Part shown: positions 31,946 through 44,407 of the stretch, piece after piece | Position numbering within the stretch: position 1 is the first letter of the stretch | Layout: every line of letters begins with the position of its first letter | Origin: Cyclina sinensis | Lineage: Eukaryota > Mollusca > Bivalvia > Venerida > Veneridae | Direction of reading: 5' to 3' | Assembly: GCA_012932295.1 (NCBI GenBank) | Contig: JAAONU010000009.1 | Location: forward strand, 12,255,796-12,319,795 | DNA length: 64,000 nucleotides | Position numbers and translations under genes: made by a program | The notes under the pieces: generated by a model | What the model was told of the DNA's origin: nothing | What the model saw: only the letters and a program-made list of their open reading frames with translations | Databases searched by the model: none

Positions 31946-32475
31946 GATAGAGACAAATTTCAATTTTTTTGTTAAAATGCCAAAAAGGTAAAAAGGCGGG
32001 TTTCTGAGCCCCAATTTTCAGTTGGCAAGTTGAAATTATTTAAAGTATTTCCAACACAATTTATAAAAAATAAGTTAAACTATCCTTATTTCATATTTTA
32101 GCCAAAATAACAAAATATGAAAACTGTAGCGATCGTCTTTATTTTCGAAAGCAGTTACTGAAGGCAGTTATCATCAGGTGAAGTAAATATGTCTGTGGAT
32201 AGGATATATCCGGTCAAAATTGGGAACATGTTTTCCCGGAGGTAACCATAGAAAAATTCACTTCACCCATAAACTTCGGTGTTTTCCGCTGTTTTCATAA
32301 AAAACTTTCTATCGTAATACCGTCACGCCAGGGCGGGGCGGAATAACATCTAGAACTAGAAAGAACATAAAACTACATACGGTACCGTCGATTTTATCTC
32401 TGTACCATAGACGTTCAATATTTTGTCTTCATTGATGGTTTCTTTATTCTTTTGGTTATGAAACTGTTATAAGGG
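31946..32475. other. Gene-free stretch
   Basis: It contains a short GC-rich patch (GCCAGGGCGGGGCGGAAT, about 32328) in AT-rich DNA. No open frame or repeat boundary. Confidence 0.4.
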
Positions 32476-33110
32476 TGCGGTGGAATCAGCTTGTCCGTCT
32501 GTCTGTCCGTTCGTCTGTCTGTAAATCGTGTGTGCGAATCATCTCAAATTCCACATCTTAAAATTAATCAAAACTTCACAGGAATATTGAGCACAAAACT
32601 TAGTTGTGCACACTCAATTTATTTCAAGTGCTCTAAATTTTGACAGACTAATGAGAATTTAACTTTTTCACATACAGAGCATAAAGGCAAACATCTTGTG
32701 TGCGCTTCACCTCTAAAACCACTGGCTAGAATTCAATGAAAGTTCACAGGTTTGTTCAGTATCAAGTCTAGTTTTGATTCCAGTGCTTAAAAAATGAAAA
32801 TGCTATCGTACTTTGTTATGTTTAAATAGAATATATCAGGAAAAATCTCTGGTTGGAATTCATTGGAAGCTTGGAGTGTTCAGTTTAAGCTTTGTTAGGC
32901 ATACTCATCTCTGTTTCCAGTGATAAAATGTTTGACATAGTTATGAAACTTTGAGTTTTTCTCATACACAGTATATAGAGAAAAATCTTGTGTGCACTTT
33001 ATATCGAACACCTATGTCCTGAATTCATTAAAACTGCAGGGGTGCTTAGTTGTGTACACCCATTTTTATTATTAAGTTAAGTGACTTTCTGTTACTCTCA
33101 TGTAGTCTGT
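32476..33110 (+). mobile_element. GTCCGTCTGTC tandem-unit element, incomplete
   Basis: GGTGCGGTGGAATCAGCTTG leads into TCCGTCTGTCTGTCCGTTCG. Three to four ~150-bp units follow, with 'CTTGTGTGCgCTTcACcTC', 'AATTCAwTGaAAgyTyrcAG' and 'CAGTGMTWAAAAWKTK' stretches. It has the same layout as the other families. Neither the left hairpin nor a CTTGT right end is clear. Confidence 0.55.
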
Positions 33111-33361
33111 TTTAAAAGAATGTCATAAGCCGCTAGTATGAATAATTTTATAATGATAACTTTTTGTATGTTAAAGAAGAATTTGTGTGAAACTGAGATT
33201 TTCTTTTATTAATTGTGCCTTATAAATTTTTTTGAGTAGTCTTCATGTCTGATGCTTAACTCACACTATTTTTATAGAATACATGTATTTGGCTAAAAAT
33301 CCTAGTTTTTCTTTAGCTTCTTCTCAAAATATTTGCCAATACTAGTATTTTTTCAAAGATT
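33111..33361. other. Short AT-rich spacer
   Basis: Nothing recognised. Confidence 0.4.
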
Positions 33362-34402
33362 ATAGGGATACGTGCAGGTGAAGTGACAAAATAACTATAG
33401 GAGTGGAGGAGGTTGTGGTGGTTGATGTGTCGGCTATAGGGATACGTGCAGGTGAAGTGACAAAATCACTATAGAACTGCAGGAAGTTGTGGTGGTGGGT
33501 GTGTCGGCTATAGGGATACGTGCAGGTGAAGTGACAAAATCACTATAGAACTGCAGGAAGTTGTGGTAGTGGGTGTGTCGGCTATAGGGATCCGTGCAGG
33601 TGAAGTGACAAAATAACTATAGGAGTAGAGGAGGTTGTGGTAGCGGGTGTGTCGGCTATAGGGATACGTGCAGGTGAAGTGACAAAATCACTAGCGAACT
33701 GCAGGAAGTTGTGGTGGTGGGTGTGTCGGCTATAGGGATACGTGCAGGCGAAGTGACAAAATCACTATAGAACTGCAGGAAGCTGTGGTGGTGGGTGTGT
33801 CGGCTTAAGGGATACGTGCAGGTGCATTGACAAAATCACTATAGACCTACAGGGAGTTGTGGTGGTGGTGTGTCGGCTATAGGGATACGTGCAGGTGAAG
33901 TGACAAAATCACTATAGAACTGCAGGAAGTTGTGGTGGTGGGTGTGTCGGCTATAGGGATACGTGCAGGTGAAGTGACAAAATCACTATAGAACTGCAGG
34001 AAATTGTGGTAGTGGGTGTGTCGGCTATAGGGATCCGTGCAGGTGAAGTGACAAAATAACTATAGGAGTAGAGGAGGTTGTGGTAGCGGGTGTGTCGGCT
34101 ATAGGGATACGTGCAGGTGAAGTGACAAAATCACTAGCGAACTGCAGGAAGTTGTGGTGGTGGGTGTGTCGGCTATAGGGATACGTGCAGGCGAACTGAC
34201 AAAATCACTATAGAACTGCAGGAAGCTGTGGTGGTGGGTGTGTCGGCTTAAGGGATACGTGCAGGTGCATTGACAAAATCACTATAGACCTACAGGGAGT
34301 TGTGGTGGTGGTGTGTCGGCTATAGGGATACGTGCAGGTGAATAGACAAAATCACTATAGAACTTGAGGAGGTTGTGGTGGTGGGTGTGTCGGCTAAAGA
34401 GA
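33362..34402. repeat. 74-bp minisatellite with ~443-bp higher-order period
   Basis: The unit is TATAGGGATACGTGCAGGTG, AAGTGACAAAATCACTATAG, AACTGCAGGAAGTTGTGGTG and GTGGGTGTGTCGGC. There are about 14 copies. A variant series (GGATCCGTGC, then GGAGTAGAGGAGG, TAGCGGGTG, ATCACTAGCGAACTG, GCTTAAGGG and TGCATTGAC) runs from 33588 and again from 34031, spaced 443 bp. So a block of six units was duplicated. Confidence 0.9.
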
Positions 34403-34745
34403 TACGTGCACGTGAAGTGACAAAAGGACTATAGAACTGGAGGAGGTTGTGGTGGTGGGTTTGTCGGCTGTAGAACTGGAGGAGATTTTGGTGGTGGGTG
34501 TGTCGGATATAGAGATACGTGCAAGTGAAGTGACCAAACGACTATAGAACTGGAGGAGGTTGTGGTGGTGGGTGTGTCGGTTATAGAACTGGAGGAGGTT
34601 GTGGTGGTGGGTGTGTCGGCTATAGAACTGGAGGAGGTTGTGGTGGTGGGTGTGTCGGCTAAAGAACTGGAAGGGGTTGTGGTAGTGGGTGTATCGGCTA
34701 TAGAACTGGAGGAGGTTGTGGTGGTGGGTGTGTCGGCTATTTATC
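34403..34745. repeat. Shortened 39-bp derivative of the 74-bp repeat
   Basis: After two mixed copies, the unit becomes TATAGAACTGGAGGAGGTTG then TGGTGGTGGGTGTGTCGGC (39 bp), repeated about five times. The internal 35 bp of the 74-bp unit are gone. Because 39 is a multiple of three, frames stay open both ways (34394-34852 minus, a His-rich 13-residue repeat; 34562-34756 plus). These are artefacts. Confidence 0.9.
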
Positions 34746-36357
34746 AGTTTCACTGATAGCTCTTGTTTTAACTGACGTGCACATAGAGGGCAATTAATAT
34801 ACCAATGAGTATTACAGAAAAAGGCAGTACATCTAAGCATAAAAAAAATCATTTTTGTTGTTTCATATCAAATGTAAAATCAAATATACTGCACGTCCTT
34901 TATTGCTATTAGGAGCTATTTGCAGGTGAACAGAAATTGTTTTGAGCGATTAATAAATGTTTGTTTCACCTAGAAACAGCTGGCACAACTTATGTTGACA
35001 TGGCAACAGCCGGAAACAAGAGTAAGGCATATCGCATTTCAGCAATATCACAAAGAAAAACTCTAATGGCAGAAGTTCCTAAAACAGTAAATCGATCATA
35101 TTGCAAATTAAAATCAAATTTTAGAAGATAAACGAAAATGTTTGATAAATTTGCGAACCTGTTCAATGCCACAAATTGCAACTAAGTATCAATTACAGAA
35201 AAGATAAACTTTAATATAACACAATTTGTACACGTTTCATTAAATCAGAGCGTTGCTATCATATCACACGTACCTGAGGACTTGCTCCATGTTTATGAAG
35301 AGGCACATTAGAAATCCTAAACTCGTATGTATTTTTGAGATAACTTAGCATCGGTATGTAGAGAATCTTACAGGGGCTGTGCTCCAGATGACAAAAAAAG
35401 AAAGTTTTCTTGTATTATAAATTTCTTGTAATATTTATGACTAATGCTTAAAAAATAACTTACTGACAAAAAATAAGTCAAATAATTACATGATAAATTG
35501 ATTTTTTTCCCTTTCAAAGTGCTATACCGTAACGCGACGGTATAACTATATTGTATAAGATTTAAAGTAAATATCTGTAATATCACATGCGGCGATGGTG
35601 GTGACAGTAAAAGCGTTGGAAATATTTTGTTAACATGAGGGTCCAGAGTTCAAATCAGGCTGGAGCGAAAATATTCTTTTTATTCTATTTTGACTTTTAT
35701 ATTCAGTTTTGAAGTAAAGTATTATGTTGTTATAATCTCACGTCATCTAAATATATAATTTATGAAATTTTTTTTTTTATGTCAAATCTGGAGTACAGCC
35801 TCTTTAAAAGTCAAATCATTTTCATTCATTTTCTAACTTTCCTGTATTGGTGCTCTGTAGTAAAAGTTTAATCATTGCAAAGATACGCTGACCAAATTTT
35901 CAGACACAAAAAGTATCATCCAGTTATGTAGCCTAGGTAATAAAAATAAGGAAGTTTGGTAAATTAGCAAAAGTAAGCAACGCGCCTGGAGAAAAGGCAT
36001 TTGTCCTCAACAAAACGGTTTATTTATATGGGTGTCGCAACTCATTACTTGAAATTTTGGGAGTACGAAATTTCGTCGATATGGAAGCAGGACTTTTCGG
36101 ACATTTCTGATATTTTCTGTCTCAAATTCTGTAGTTTTACACCCCTCAGATGTTATTGGTGAGCAGTGCAGAGCAATAAAACCATTCTTTTAAATGAAAA
36201 CTCGGGATACTGTTTCTAAGCTTGAAAGATAGATGTTTGATTTTCAGGAGATGCGCAGATATCATAATATTCTCATATTTGAAGTTCCTCGTATGATTTT
36301 CAGAATGATAATTCTGGAACTATTAGGAGTACAAGTGAAACCTGAAGGATAATTATA
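34746..36357. other. Gene-free stretch with a tRNA-like remnant
   Basis: No exon recognised; short minus frames at 34990 and 35368 have no motifs. A small hairpin ATACCGTaacgcgACGGTAT sits at about 35524-35543. A tRNA-like patch is listed separately. Confidence 0.4.
35592..35668 (+). mobile_element. tRNA-like patch, possible SINE head
   Basis: TGGTGACAGTAAAAGCGTTG resembles an A box with D-loop. CCAGAGTTCAAATCAGG (about 35643-35659) resembles a B box at suitable spacing. No SINE body or tail is recognised. Confidence 0.3.
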
Positions 36358-36940
36358 ATACAGTGAACAGTTGTACGAGCGTACAGACTACTATACTCGT
36401 TCTATCTGTTAGTCCTCTCCTAGATACAAACACAGTGAACAGTTGTACGAGCGTACAGACTACTATACCCGTTCTATCTGTTAGTCCTCTCCTAGGTACA
36501 AACACAGTGAACAGTTGTACGAGCGTACAGACTACTATACTCGTTCTATCTGTTAGTCCTCTCCTAGATACAAACACAGTGAACAGTTGTACGAGCGTAC
36601 AGACTACTATACCCGTTCTATCTGTTAGTCCTCTCCTAGGTACAAACACAGTGAACAGTTGTACGAGCGTACAGACTACTATACTCGTTCTATCTGTTAG
36701 TCCTCTCCTAGGTACAAACACAGTGAACAGTTGTACGAGCGTACAGACTACTATACCCGTTCTATCTGTTAGTCCTCTCCTAGGTACAAACACAGTGAAC
36801 AGTTGTACGAGCGTACAGACTACTATACCCGTTCTATCTGTTAGTCCTCTCCTAGGTACAAACACAGTGAACAGTTGTACGAGCGTACAGACTACTATAC
36901 CCGTTCTATCTGTCAGTCCTCTCCTAGGTACAAACACACA
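36358..36940. repeat. 72-bp minisatellite, eight nearly identical copies
   Basis: The unit is GTGAACAGTTGTACGAGCGT, ACAGACTACTATACTCGTTC, TATCTGTTAGTCCTCTCCTA and GATACAAACACA. Copies differ mainly at two linked sites (TACTCG/TACCCG and AGATAC/AGGTAC). Copies 1-4 alternate, forming 144-bp dimers. Each unit holds a perfect GTACGagCGTAC hairpin. Because 72 is 3 x 24 and the unit lacks stops in one frame per strand, 194-residue frames are open on both strands over the same DNA. Neither is likely to be a protein. Confidence 0.95.
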
Positions 36941-37745
36941 TATTTAAATGATATTCTATTAGCGTCGTGCGTCAAAGTGGGACGGTGCCCAGCATCCTGT
37001 TTCTTGTCCACAATATGTTCTCTTCTTGACGAACATACTCCAAATCCTCTCACGAATAGCACAGCAGACAAGTTTAAATAGAAAGTAGTTCACATGATGG
37101 GCTGTAATATGTAAAAAATTCATACAAATCACATTTTCGTGTAAATAAAAGTATTCTGTGGTAACTAAACTATCTTAAATCAATCCAGCATTAACCAAAC
37201 AAATTTAAACTCACATACTGCATTGCACTAAAAAGGTCCGGATAATCAAAAGCCATGTTGTAAAATTATAATTATTTAAAAGGAAAATGTCATATCGAAC
37301 AGAAAAAAATAAATAGTCAAATAAATACTACCTTTGTCAGTCAAAATGTAATTGTATTGAAATATAGAGTATAATAACATCTAACAGTAGTAAAATACTT
37401 CAAAGCAATATAAAAATTAAAAAAAATTTGTTAAATATATATTGCATAAATATATACTCTGCTTGTAGAATACCGTCAGAGTTGCTAATAGTGAGAATTA
37501 GAAATAAAACGAAACGAAATTCACAGTTCGTTTTCTTATCTAAAGATAACCAGTGGTCATTCTTTCTGTTTTTACTACAATATGACGCCAACTTGTGTCG
37601 GAAAGATTCATTTAAAACATGAACGCCTCCCATTATTAAGACTACTTTAAGTGGAAAGTGAGATTGATAAATCCTATGACATTTTCTTTCACTTTCAGTG
37701 AAGTACTAGAGGTGTTTATATTGATGCCTTCGTATTCATTTAAAC
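36941..37745. other. Gene-free AT-rich stretch
   Basis: Short frames on both strands at 37400-37633 overlap and have no motifs. Confidence 0.4.
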
Positions 37746-37955
37746 TTTCAACTTATCAATCTGAAAATGCTTTCATCTTCTGAATACAATACACTTGCTA
37801 GGTATGCTAGGTATCTTTCAACTTATCAATCTGAAAATGCTTTCATCTTCTGAATACAATTCACTTGCTAGGTATGCTAGGTATCTTTCAACTTATCAAC
37901 CTGAAAATGCTTTCATCTTCTGAATACAATACACTTGCTAGGTATGTTAGGTATC
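37746..37955. repeat. 70-bp unit, three tandem copies
   Basis: The unit starts TTTCAACTTATCAATCTGAA and ends TGCTAGGTATGCTAGGTATC, with starts at 37746, 37816 and 37886. Only a few substitutions separate the copies. Confidence 0.95.
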
Positions 37956-38432
37956 TTACAGAGAAAGGCAACACAAAAGATTGCTGCAGCCGATATCTTA
38001 TCCTTCGACCCTTACAAAATTGCTTTTGCCGACCGAAAAGCATTGTATACAAAAATGAACTAATTTTATGAGAAGTCTAAATATATCAAAAACATACTTT
38101 TGCTTTACACAACTGTAAAAGCATAAAATGCAAATGAAGTGATATATAATATTAATGCAGTCAAGTGCGTGAATGTGCAAGACTGTCACAAGATAAAGAC
38201 AGAAAAACAAACCTTTCGAATGTAAAAATAAAAATACAGAGAAACACAAAGAGCTACTGTTTTACCTACCAGACATTGAAATGAAAACAGGACCATAATA
38301 TACTAGTATGAGACACATGGTGATTAAATACAACTTGTCAGCGCCTCATCATGCTAGCAATCAAGTTCTTTGTTTTATTTTGGAGTCACTGTTTCACTGT
38401 TGGACATGTATACCACCAAGCTTCTAATTGTT
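37956..38432. other. Gene-free AT-rich stretch
   Basis: An 83-residue minus frame at 37998-38249 is Cys/Phe-rich with no domain recognised. Confidence 0.4.
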
Positions 38433-38750
38433 TTAAGGTTGGATGGAGCTTTTCTTAGTTGTACCAGCGTAGGGTAGCACATAAACATCCAAGATATCCC
38501 TATAGCGCTGACCAGTCATAATACCTATCAAGAACAGATCGATGTGTCCATCCCAGCTGGTGCCACTGCAGTCAATCTCCGAGCTTTCGCAATACCGGTA
38601 GTGTTCCAATATGTTCATTGAATGAATATTTTTCCTAGTCTACGCCAAATGCTGATACAAATATGTATAGCCAAGGTAATATCGAGACTTGTCTGTAAAC
38701 AGGACTGATCTCAATTGTTTTCTGGTCCAGCCAACATGTTCTACTGCTCA
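38433..38750 (-). pseudogene. Tc1-like transposase fragment
   Basis: The upstream part (about 38735-38670) reads GWTRKQLRSVLFTDKSRYYL, the Tc1-family 'W...W..VLFSDESRF.L' block with the first catalytic Asp kept. After a frame break, 38600-38433 reads CSGTSWDGHIDLFLIGIMTG then QRYRDILDVYVLPYAG. This matches 'WgGISxdGrTdLxxixGxlTaxRYrdeILxpxVxPya'. The downstream block with the second and third catalytic residues (family QDNAxPH and others) is not recognisable, so it is a dead fragment of an IS630/Tc1/mariner-superfamily enzyme. No terminal repeats were found nearby. Confidence 0.8.
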
Positions 38751-38989
38751 CTCAAACTATTATGGAACAGTAGGATGCGTATACATAATAGGTTTTCTAG
38801 ACTGAAGACCGAAAAGTCTGGAAGTGTATATTCACCGCAGATTTATTTAGAAGGTATACCAAAAGCTGGGTAGTAGTTGCAAAACAGATCATTTGTGCCT
38901 TAATTGGCAGAAATCTGTTATCAACCTTTGATATAGCCCTTGCTCCGCCCCGCCATGTGTTTTAACAGGTATGTCATTCAGTCGATACG
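38751..38989. other. Short spacer
   Basis: Nothing recognised. Confidence 0.4.
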
Positions 38990-40750
38990 TAGACCAGGCT
39001 CTGGTGATGCACATCTAAGACCTCCATATCTAGATCAAGGTCTAGTGATGCACATCTAAGACCTCCATATCTAGGTCAAGGTCTAGTGATGCACATCTAA
39101 GACCTCCATATCTAGGTAAAGGACTAGTGATGCACATCTAAGGCCTCCCAGACTCTGGTGATGCACATTAGATCAGGCATATCTAAAACTTCCATACCTA
39201 CATCAGGCTCTGGTGATACACATTTTAGACCTTCATACATAAATAAGAATCTGGTGATGCACATCTAGAACCTTCATACCTAGATCAGGCTCTGGTGATG
39301 CACATCTAAGACCTCCATACCTAGAGCAGGCTCTGGTGATGCACATCTAGAACCTTCATACCTATATCAGGCTCTGGTGATGCACATCTAAAACCTCCAT
39401 ACCTAGAGCAGGCTCTGGTGATGCACATCTAAAACCTCCATACATAAATCAGGCTCTGGTGATGCACATCTAAGACCTTCATACCTAGATCAGGCTCTGG
39501 TGATGCACATCTAAGACCCACATACCTAGATCAGGCTCTGGTGATGCACATCTAAGACCTCCACACATTGATCAAGCTCTGGTGATGCACATCTAAGACC
39601 TCCATACCTAGATCAGACTCTGGTGATGCACATCTAAGACCTCCATACATAGATCAAGATCTGGTGATGCACATCTAAGACCTCCATACCTAGAGCAGGC
39701 TCAGGTGATGCACATCTAAGACCCCCATACCTAGATCAGGCTCTGGTGATGCACATCTAAGACCTCCATACCTAGATCAGGCTCTGGTGATGCACATCTA
39801 AGACCTCCATACATAGATCAGGCTCTGGTGATGCACATCTAAGACCTACATACCTAGATCAGGCTCTGGTGATGCACATCTAAGACCTCCATACATAGAT
39901 CAGGCTCTGGTGATGAACATCTAAGACCTACATACCTAGATCAGGCTCTGGTGATTCACATCTAAGACCCACATACCTAGATCAGGCTCTGGTGATGCAC
40001 ATCTCAGACCTCCATACCTAGATCAGGTTCTGGTGATGCACATCTAAGACCTCCATACCTAGATCAGGCTCTGGTGATGCACATCTTAAATCTTCATACC
40101 TAGTTTAGGCTCTGGTGATGCACATCTAAGACCTCCATACATAGGTCAAGCTCTGGTAATACACATCTTAGGTCTCCATACATAGATCAGGCTCTGGTGG
40201 TACACATCTAAGACCTCCATACATAGATCAAGCTCTGGTGATACACATCTAAGACCTCCATACCTAGATAAGGCTCTGGTGATACACATCTTAGACCTCC
40301 ATAGATAGACCAAGCTCTGTTGATACACATCTAGAACCTTCATACATAATTCAGGCTTTGGTGATGCACATCTAAGACCCCCATACCTAGATCAGGCTCT
40401 GGTGATGCACATCTAAGACCTCCATACCTAGATCAGGCTCTAGTGATGTACATCAAGGACCTACATACCTAGATCAGGCTCTGGTGATGCACATCTAAGA
40501 CCTCCATACCTAGATCAGGCTCGGGTGATGCACATCTAATACCTCCATACGTAGATCAGGCTCTGGTGATGCACATCTAAGACCTCCATACCTAGATCAG
40601 GCTCTGGTGATGCACATCTAGGACCTCCATACCTAGATCAGGCTCGGGTGATGCACATCTAAGACCTCCATACCTAGAGCAGGCTCTGGTGATGCACATC
40701 TAAGACCTCCATACATAGATCAGGCTCTGGTGATGCACATCCAAGACCTC
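38990..40750. repeat. 41-bp minisatellite, about 43 copies
   Basis: The unit is GATGCACATCTAAGACCTCC, ATACCTAGATCAGGCTCTGG and T. Most copies differ by one to five substitutions; CCTAG/CATAG and TCC/TTC variants are mixed along the array with no obvious higher-order order. It begins and ends abruptly. The minus frame at 40146-40343 is an artefact. Confidence 0.95.
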
Positions 40751-40893
40751 CTCAACCTTACAGTGACTGTCCCCTTGTTTAAACATCCCTTCAGCCCATC
40801 ACGTCTCTACAATTAAATGTTGCCGAATGCTTAATGTTTTCATTAGCCATTTTAAGTTAAAAAAAACCAGAACTACTGCTCATGACACATGAT

Positions 40894-40947
40894 GTGGAAA
40901 GTACAGTATTACAGTCTCTCGTGGAAAGTACAGTATAACAGTCTCTC
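40894..40947. repeat. 27-bp tandem duplication
   Basis: GTGGAAAGTACAGTATTACA plus GTCTCTC occurs twice in tandem with one difference (ATTAC/ATAAC). Confidence 0.9.
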
Positions 40948-42873
40948 ATGCAAAACAAACGACGTGTTTAAAAAGACCTGTCACACATTTACTGTTTATT
41001 TAGGCTTTACAATTTACAATGAGGATCATATCAATACGTAGATGAAACCGATTAGAATAGAAAGGTAATAAAGCACATATAACAGTCTGCATCTGCAAAT
41101 ACCAGGTGCTCAGCAAACTTTGAGTAGTACATTAATATCTAAGAGAATCAGGGAAGTTCGTTTTACAAAGAACTTTTGACGTCGTCATTATTATTTTTTT
41201 TGGTGGGGGGGGATTTAACTCTTGTTTCAAACCTCAGCTGCCTACAGAGAAAAACATGTCTTCATGAAAAAACTAAAATAACATTTTTATTAGATACTAT
41301 TTCTGTAAACTATTATACTGACGGTAACAAAACGTTTTTCATTATATTGTCTCAACACTTTACAAAAAATAATGACACATCTAAAATTCTGAACTTAAAA
41401 TTCACTTTTGAAATGTTCCACTGTGATTATCTGTAATTTTAGCATATATACACTGTTGCATTCAAAACCATGCTTCCATACTTTAAGTTCGCTTTGGTGT
41501 TTTGGTCTGAACATTTTTTGAAATCATCAAAACATACGACCAGAAGCCAAAAACTTTATAAATATTTCCATTGCATGATAATTTATAGTGCAAGGGTTTT
41601 GATACTGTGTGTAGAAACCCTTTGAGACCGAAAACTAAAATCATAGTAAACAAAGAGCGGTATCACCATTTTCCGACTAGAATTATGTTATGTTCTGAAC
41701 AGTAGTCGGATGAATTATCGTTTAGAGAGTGGATATCTAAATAAGAAAGAAATGTAATTAAACTATAATTAAGCGTTGACCTCCTATTACCGCGAATTCG
41801 AAAGAATGTGTATTTTCATTGATATAGTTAAAAAGAGTGGTATATTTTCTGTGATCAGACAGTTTTTACAATAAATGAACTCCTCATTTCTCACGTTTTT
41901 GCAAATATCAGAAAGCTCTCCACGAAACGCCCCGATAGAAATAAATTCATTATCATTTCTGTATTTCAAATAGACAGACGCATCCCTACAGCATTTCTTA
42001 TTGTGTTATTTCATAAAGGCCCTGTTATTGTTCGATGACAATAAACAAGGCCTGTATCAAATCAGTAATTTTATAACAACTTTTTTTCATAATAATTCCA
42101 GAATTTGCTCACCCTTGGACATATTTGTGAATCCTCTGTCATATAGCAGTTAATCTATAAATGTAGAACGTCACATACAATGTTCAAAGTGTAGTATATT
42201 TGTCATTTATAGAACTCAACTTTTAGGTATAGCTGTCTATGCATGACATATTTCAGTCAGGGCCGTGCTCTTTCTAGACATTTGAAAACGAAGTTCTTAG
42301 AAAGAAAAGCTGATTTCTGTAGATATGACGTATATTTACATATAGAGGCATAAATTTTATGTCTTTTTAATTTCAACTCGTCAAGTATTAAAAAAACAAA
42401 ACTTCCCTTCTTGTCTTTTGCCCCTGTCGGCGCACGTTTATGACAGTGGTATCTGAGATTTAATTTTGCTAACACCTTTTTATTGAGCAGGTTATTCTCA
42501 AATATTGAGCAGTCACTAAATAGAATAGCGACCCGCAAGCAGGACATTTAATTTCATTATACAATACTTAAACAATTAATTGGTAAACGTCAAAACAGTT
42601 ATATCGCAACCTACTAAACGTGCACCTATACTACCGTCGGTGCTACGGTTCAAATGAGGTGCAAGTATTCTGGTGGCAAAGGTAACAAAAACACCATGTG
42701 TTGTATACATAATTCATACTTAGTCTATACTGCACCTCTAGTCCCTATCTCGCATCACTAGTCCTGAACATATTTTGGCAGAATGTAACTTATAACGAAG
42801 AATGTAATATCTGTTGCTTTTATGCTTTTAGATCTTTAACTCAGGAAAAGATGCATAAGGTCTAGAAATATTC
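40948..42873. other. Gene-free AT-rich stretch
   Basis: Three short frames (41176-41436 plus; 41787-41969 and 42257-42547 minus) have no recognisable domain or splice context. I do not call them, though 41787-41969 has fairly protein-like composition. Confidence 0.4.
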
Positions 42874-43121
42874 TAGTGGGAGTGGGAGGATGACAAAATC
42901 TCGGCCTTTCCAGCGATTTGGGGGATATGACATTGTAGTGGGAGTGAGAGGATGACAAAATCTCGGCCTTTCCAGCGATTTGGGGGATATGACATTGTAG
43001 TGGGAGTGAGAGGATGACAAAATCTCGGCCTTTCCAGCGATTTGGGGGATATGACATTGTAGTGGGAGTGGGAGGATGACAAAATCTCGGCCTTTCCAGC
43101 GATTTGGGGGATATGACATTG
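42874..43121. repeat. 62-bp unit, four tandem copies
   Basis: The unit is TAGTGGGAGTGAGAGGATGA, CAAAATCTCGGCCTTTCCAG, CGATTTGGGGGATATGACAT and TG. Exactly four copies (248 bp) are present, almost identical. The overlapping minus frames at 42836-43126 are artefacts. Confidence 0.95.
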
Positions 43122-44049
43122 CACACTGGTTTAATTCTAATTATTGTCGAAAAACATGTTTTGCAACGCTAGACTTACTTCTAATAATCCTGAAGAATAA
43201 AGTCACTTATATCCAAACAGTTTTTTTTTTGCGAACCTTAGCCAACGGAATACCAACATCTCATTTGAACTGTGGCAACGAAGGTAGCCGAGGTGCGCAT
43301 TTAGTATAACAAAGCATTATGAGAAAATGCCAATCAACCACTGAGGCGGAATGTATATTTTTATCGCACTAGGGGAGACTGCGGTTGAATGAGCCACGAG
43401 TTGAATGAGCCACATTCCGTATCATCTGTTCTAACACAATGTTAACGATACAAATTACAGTTTTAGATGCGCCATTTTTTAAATAATGTAAAATCAAATT
43501 TTCCCGCGTTAAGTCAAAGAAATAAAGATTTAACGGGGGAACAACCATTTACAGTATCTATAAGTAATTTTGCATAGGCTCTTTTGTTTTTCCATTTTTC
43601 TCATATCGTTATAGGTATGATTGTTTTAACCTAATCTACAAAATCGTCTTAAATCCAGCACTGCTTTGGTGACATGCTTAAAGGTCATGTCGCCTATTTA
43701 GCAAGAAACCTCTACCCTACAGTAGATATGGTGGGGTGGGGCTGGTTTAGCCACTGAAGATGGGGCAGATGTTTCTCTTTAATCTACAGCATAGTCATAT
43801 TATAATATATTAGTAATGACAAAGCTGCAAGTCTTAAAATGAAATGTAATTGTTGAATTGAGATTTATAGTCAAATTGTTTCGGCTTCATTTGAAAAGCA
43901 TCATGAAAAATGTTTGATGTTAAAGATGTTCCATTCTGAGAATTGTTTGCTTTTATATTAGCTAACTAAGCGTTTTTCTGCCTATATCGAGTTCGTATTG
44001 ATATGCATTGTTGCTATTGTCATTACTGCACTGTCATTCATGCTTCCAC

Positions 44050-44290
44050 CATGATATTGGCGGAAGGGCATATAGTGTTACCCCTGTGCGTGCGTGCGTG
44101 CGTGCGTATGTTTGAAGTATGGTATATAAGTTTCTGTCCAGTCCATACCTTTGCTAAAATACCGGGATTTCAAAATAGTTTGGTACACTTGATTACCATA
44201 AGTAGAAGACGTGTTGCTTGTAAGCCCTAATCCCTAGGTCAAAGGTCAATGTCACAGCGAGTAATTGAACTTAGTGTATTTCCTGTGTAC
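44050..44290 (+). repeat. Tandem-unit element fragment with (TGCG)n
   Basis: ATTGGCGGAAGGGCATATAG, GTTACCCCTGTGCGTG and a (TGCG)n run (about 44085-44106) lead into one unit ending 'AGGTCAAAGGTCAATGTCAC'. It has the usual left-end plan of these families, but only one or two units remain. Confidence 0.5.
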
Positions 44291-44407
44291 TTTTCAGTGC
44301 AGACATATTTCGGGTCCATTACTTTGTTATGCATTATTTGATTTCAAAATAAGTTGGAACGCTTAATCACCAGAAGTAGACGACAGACCGCACTTAAGCC
44401 CCAATGG

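Noticed and set aside
34394..34852. His-rich 13-residue repeat protein (minus)
   Set aside because: It is the translation of the 39-bp minisatellite and its flank.
36353..36947. 194-residue repeat proteins on both strands
   Set aside because: Both are open only because an 8 x 72-bp minisatellite has a length divisible by three; there are no start context, splice sites or flanking coding signal.
41787..42547. Two minus ORFs of 60 and 96 residues as exons of one gene
   Set aside because: No matching splice sites between them and no recognisable domain.
42836..43126. Three overlapping minus ORFs
   Set aside because: All lie in the 4 x 62-bp array, reading different frames of the same unit.
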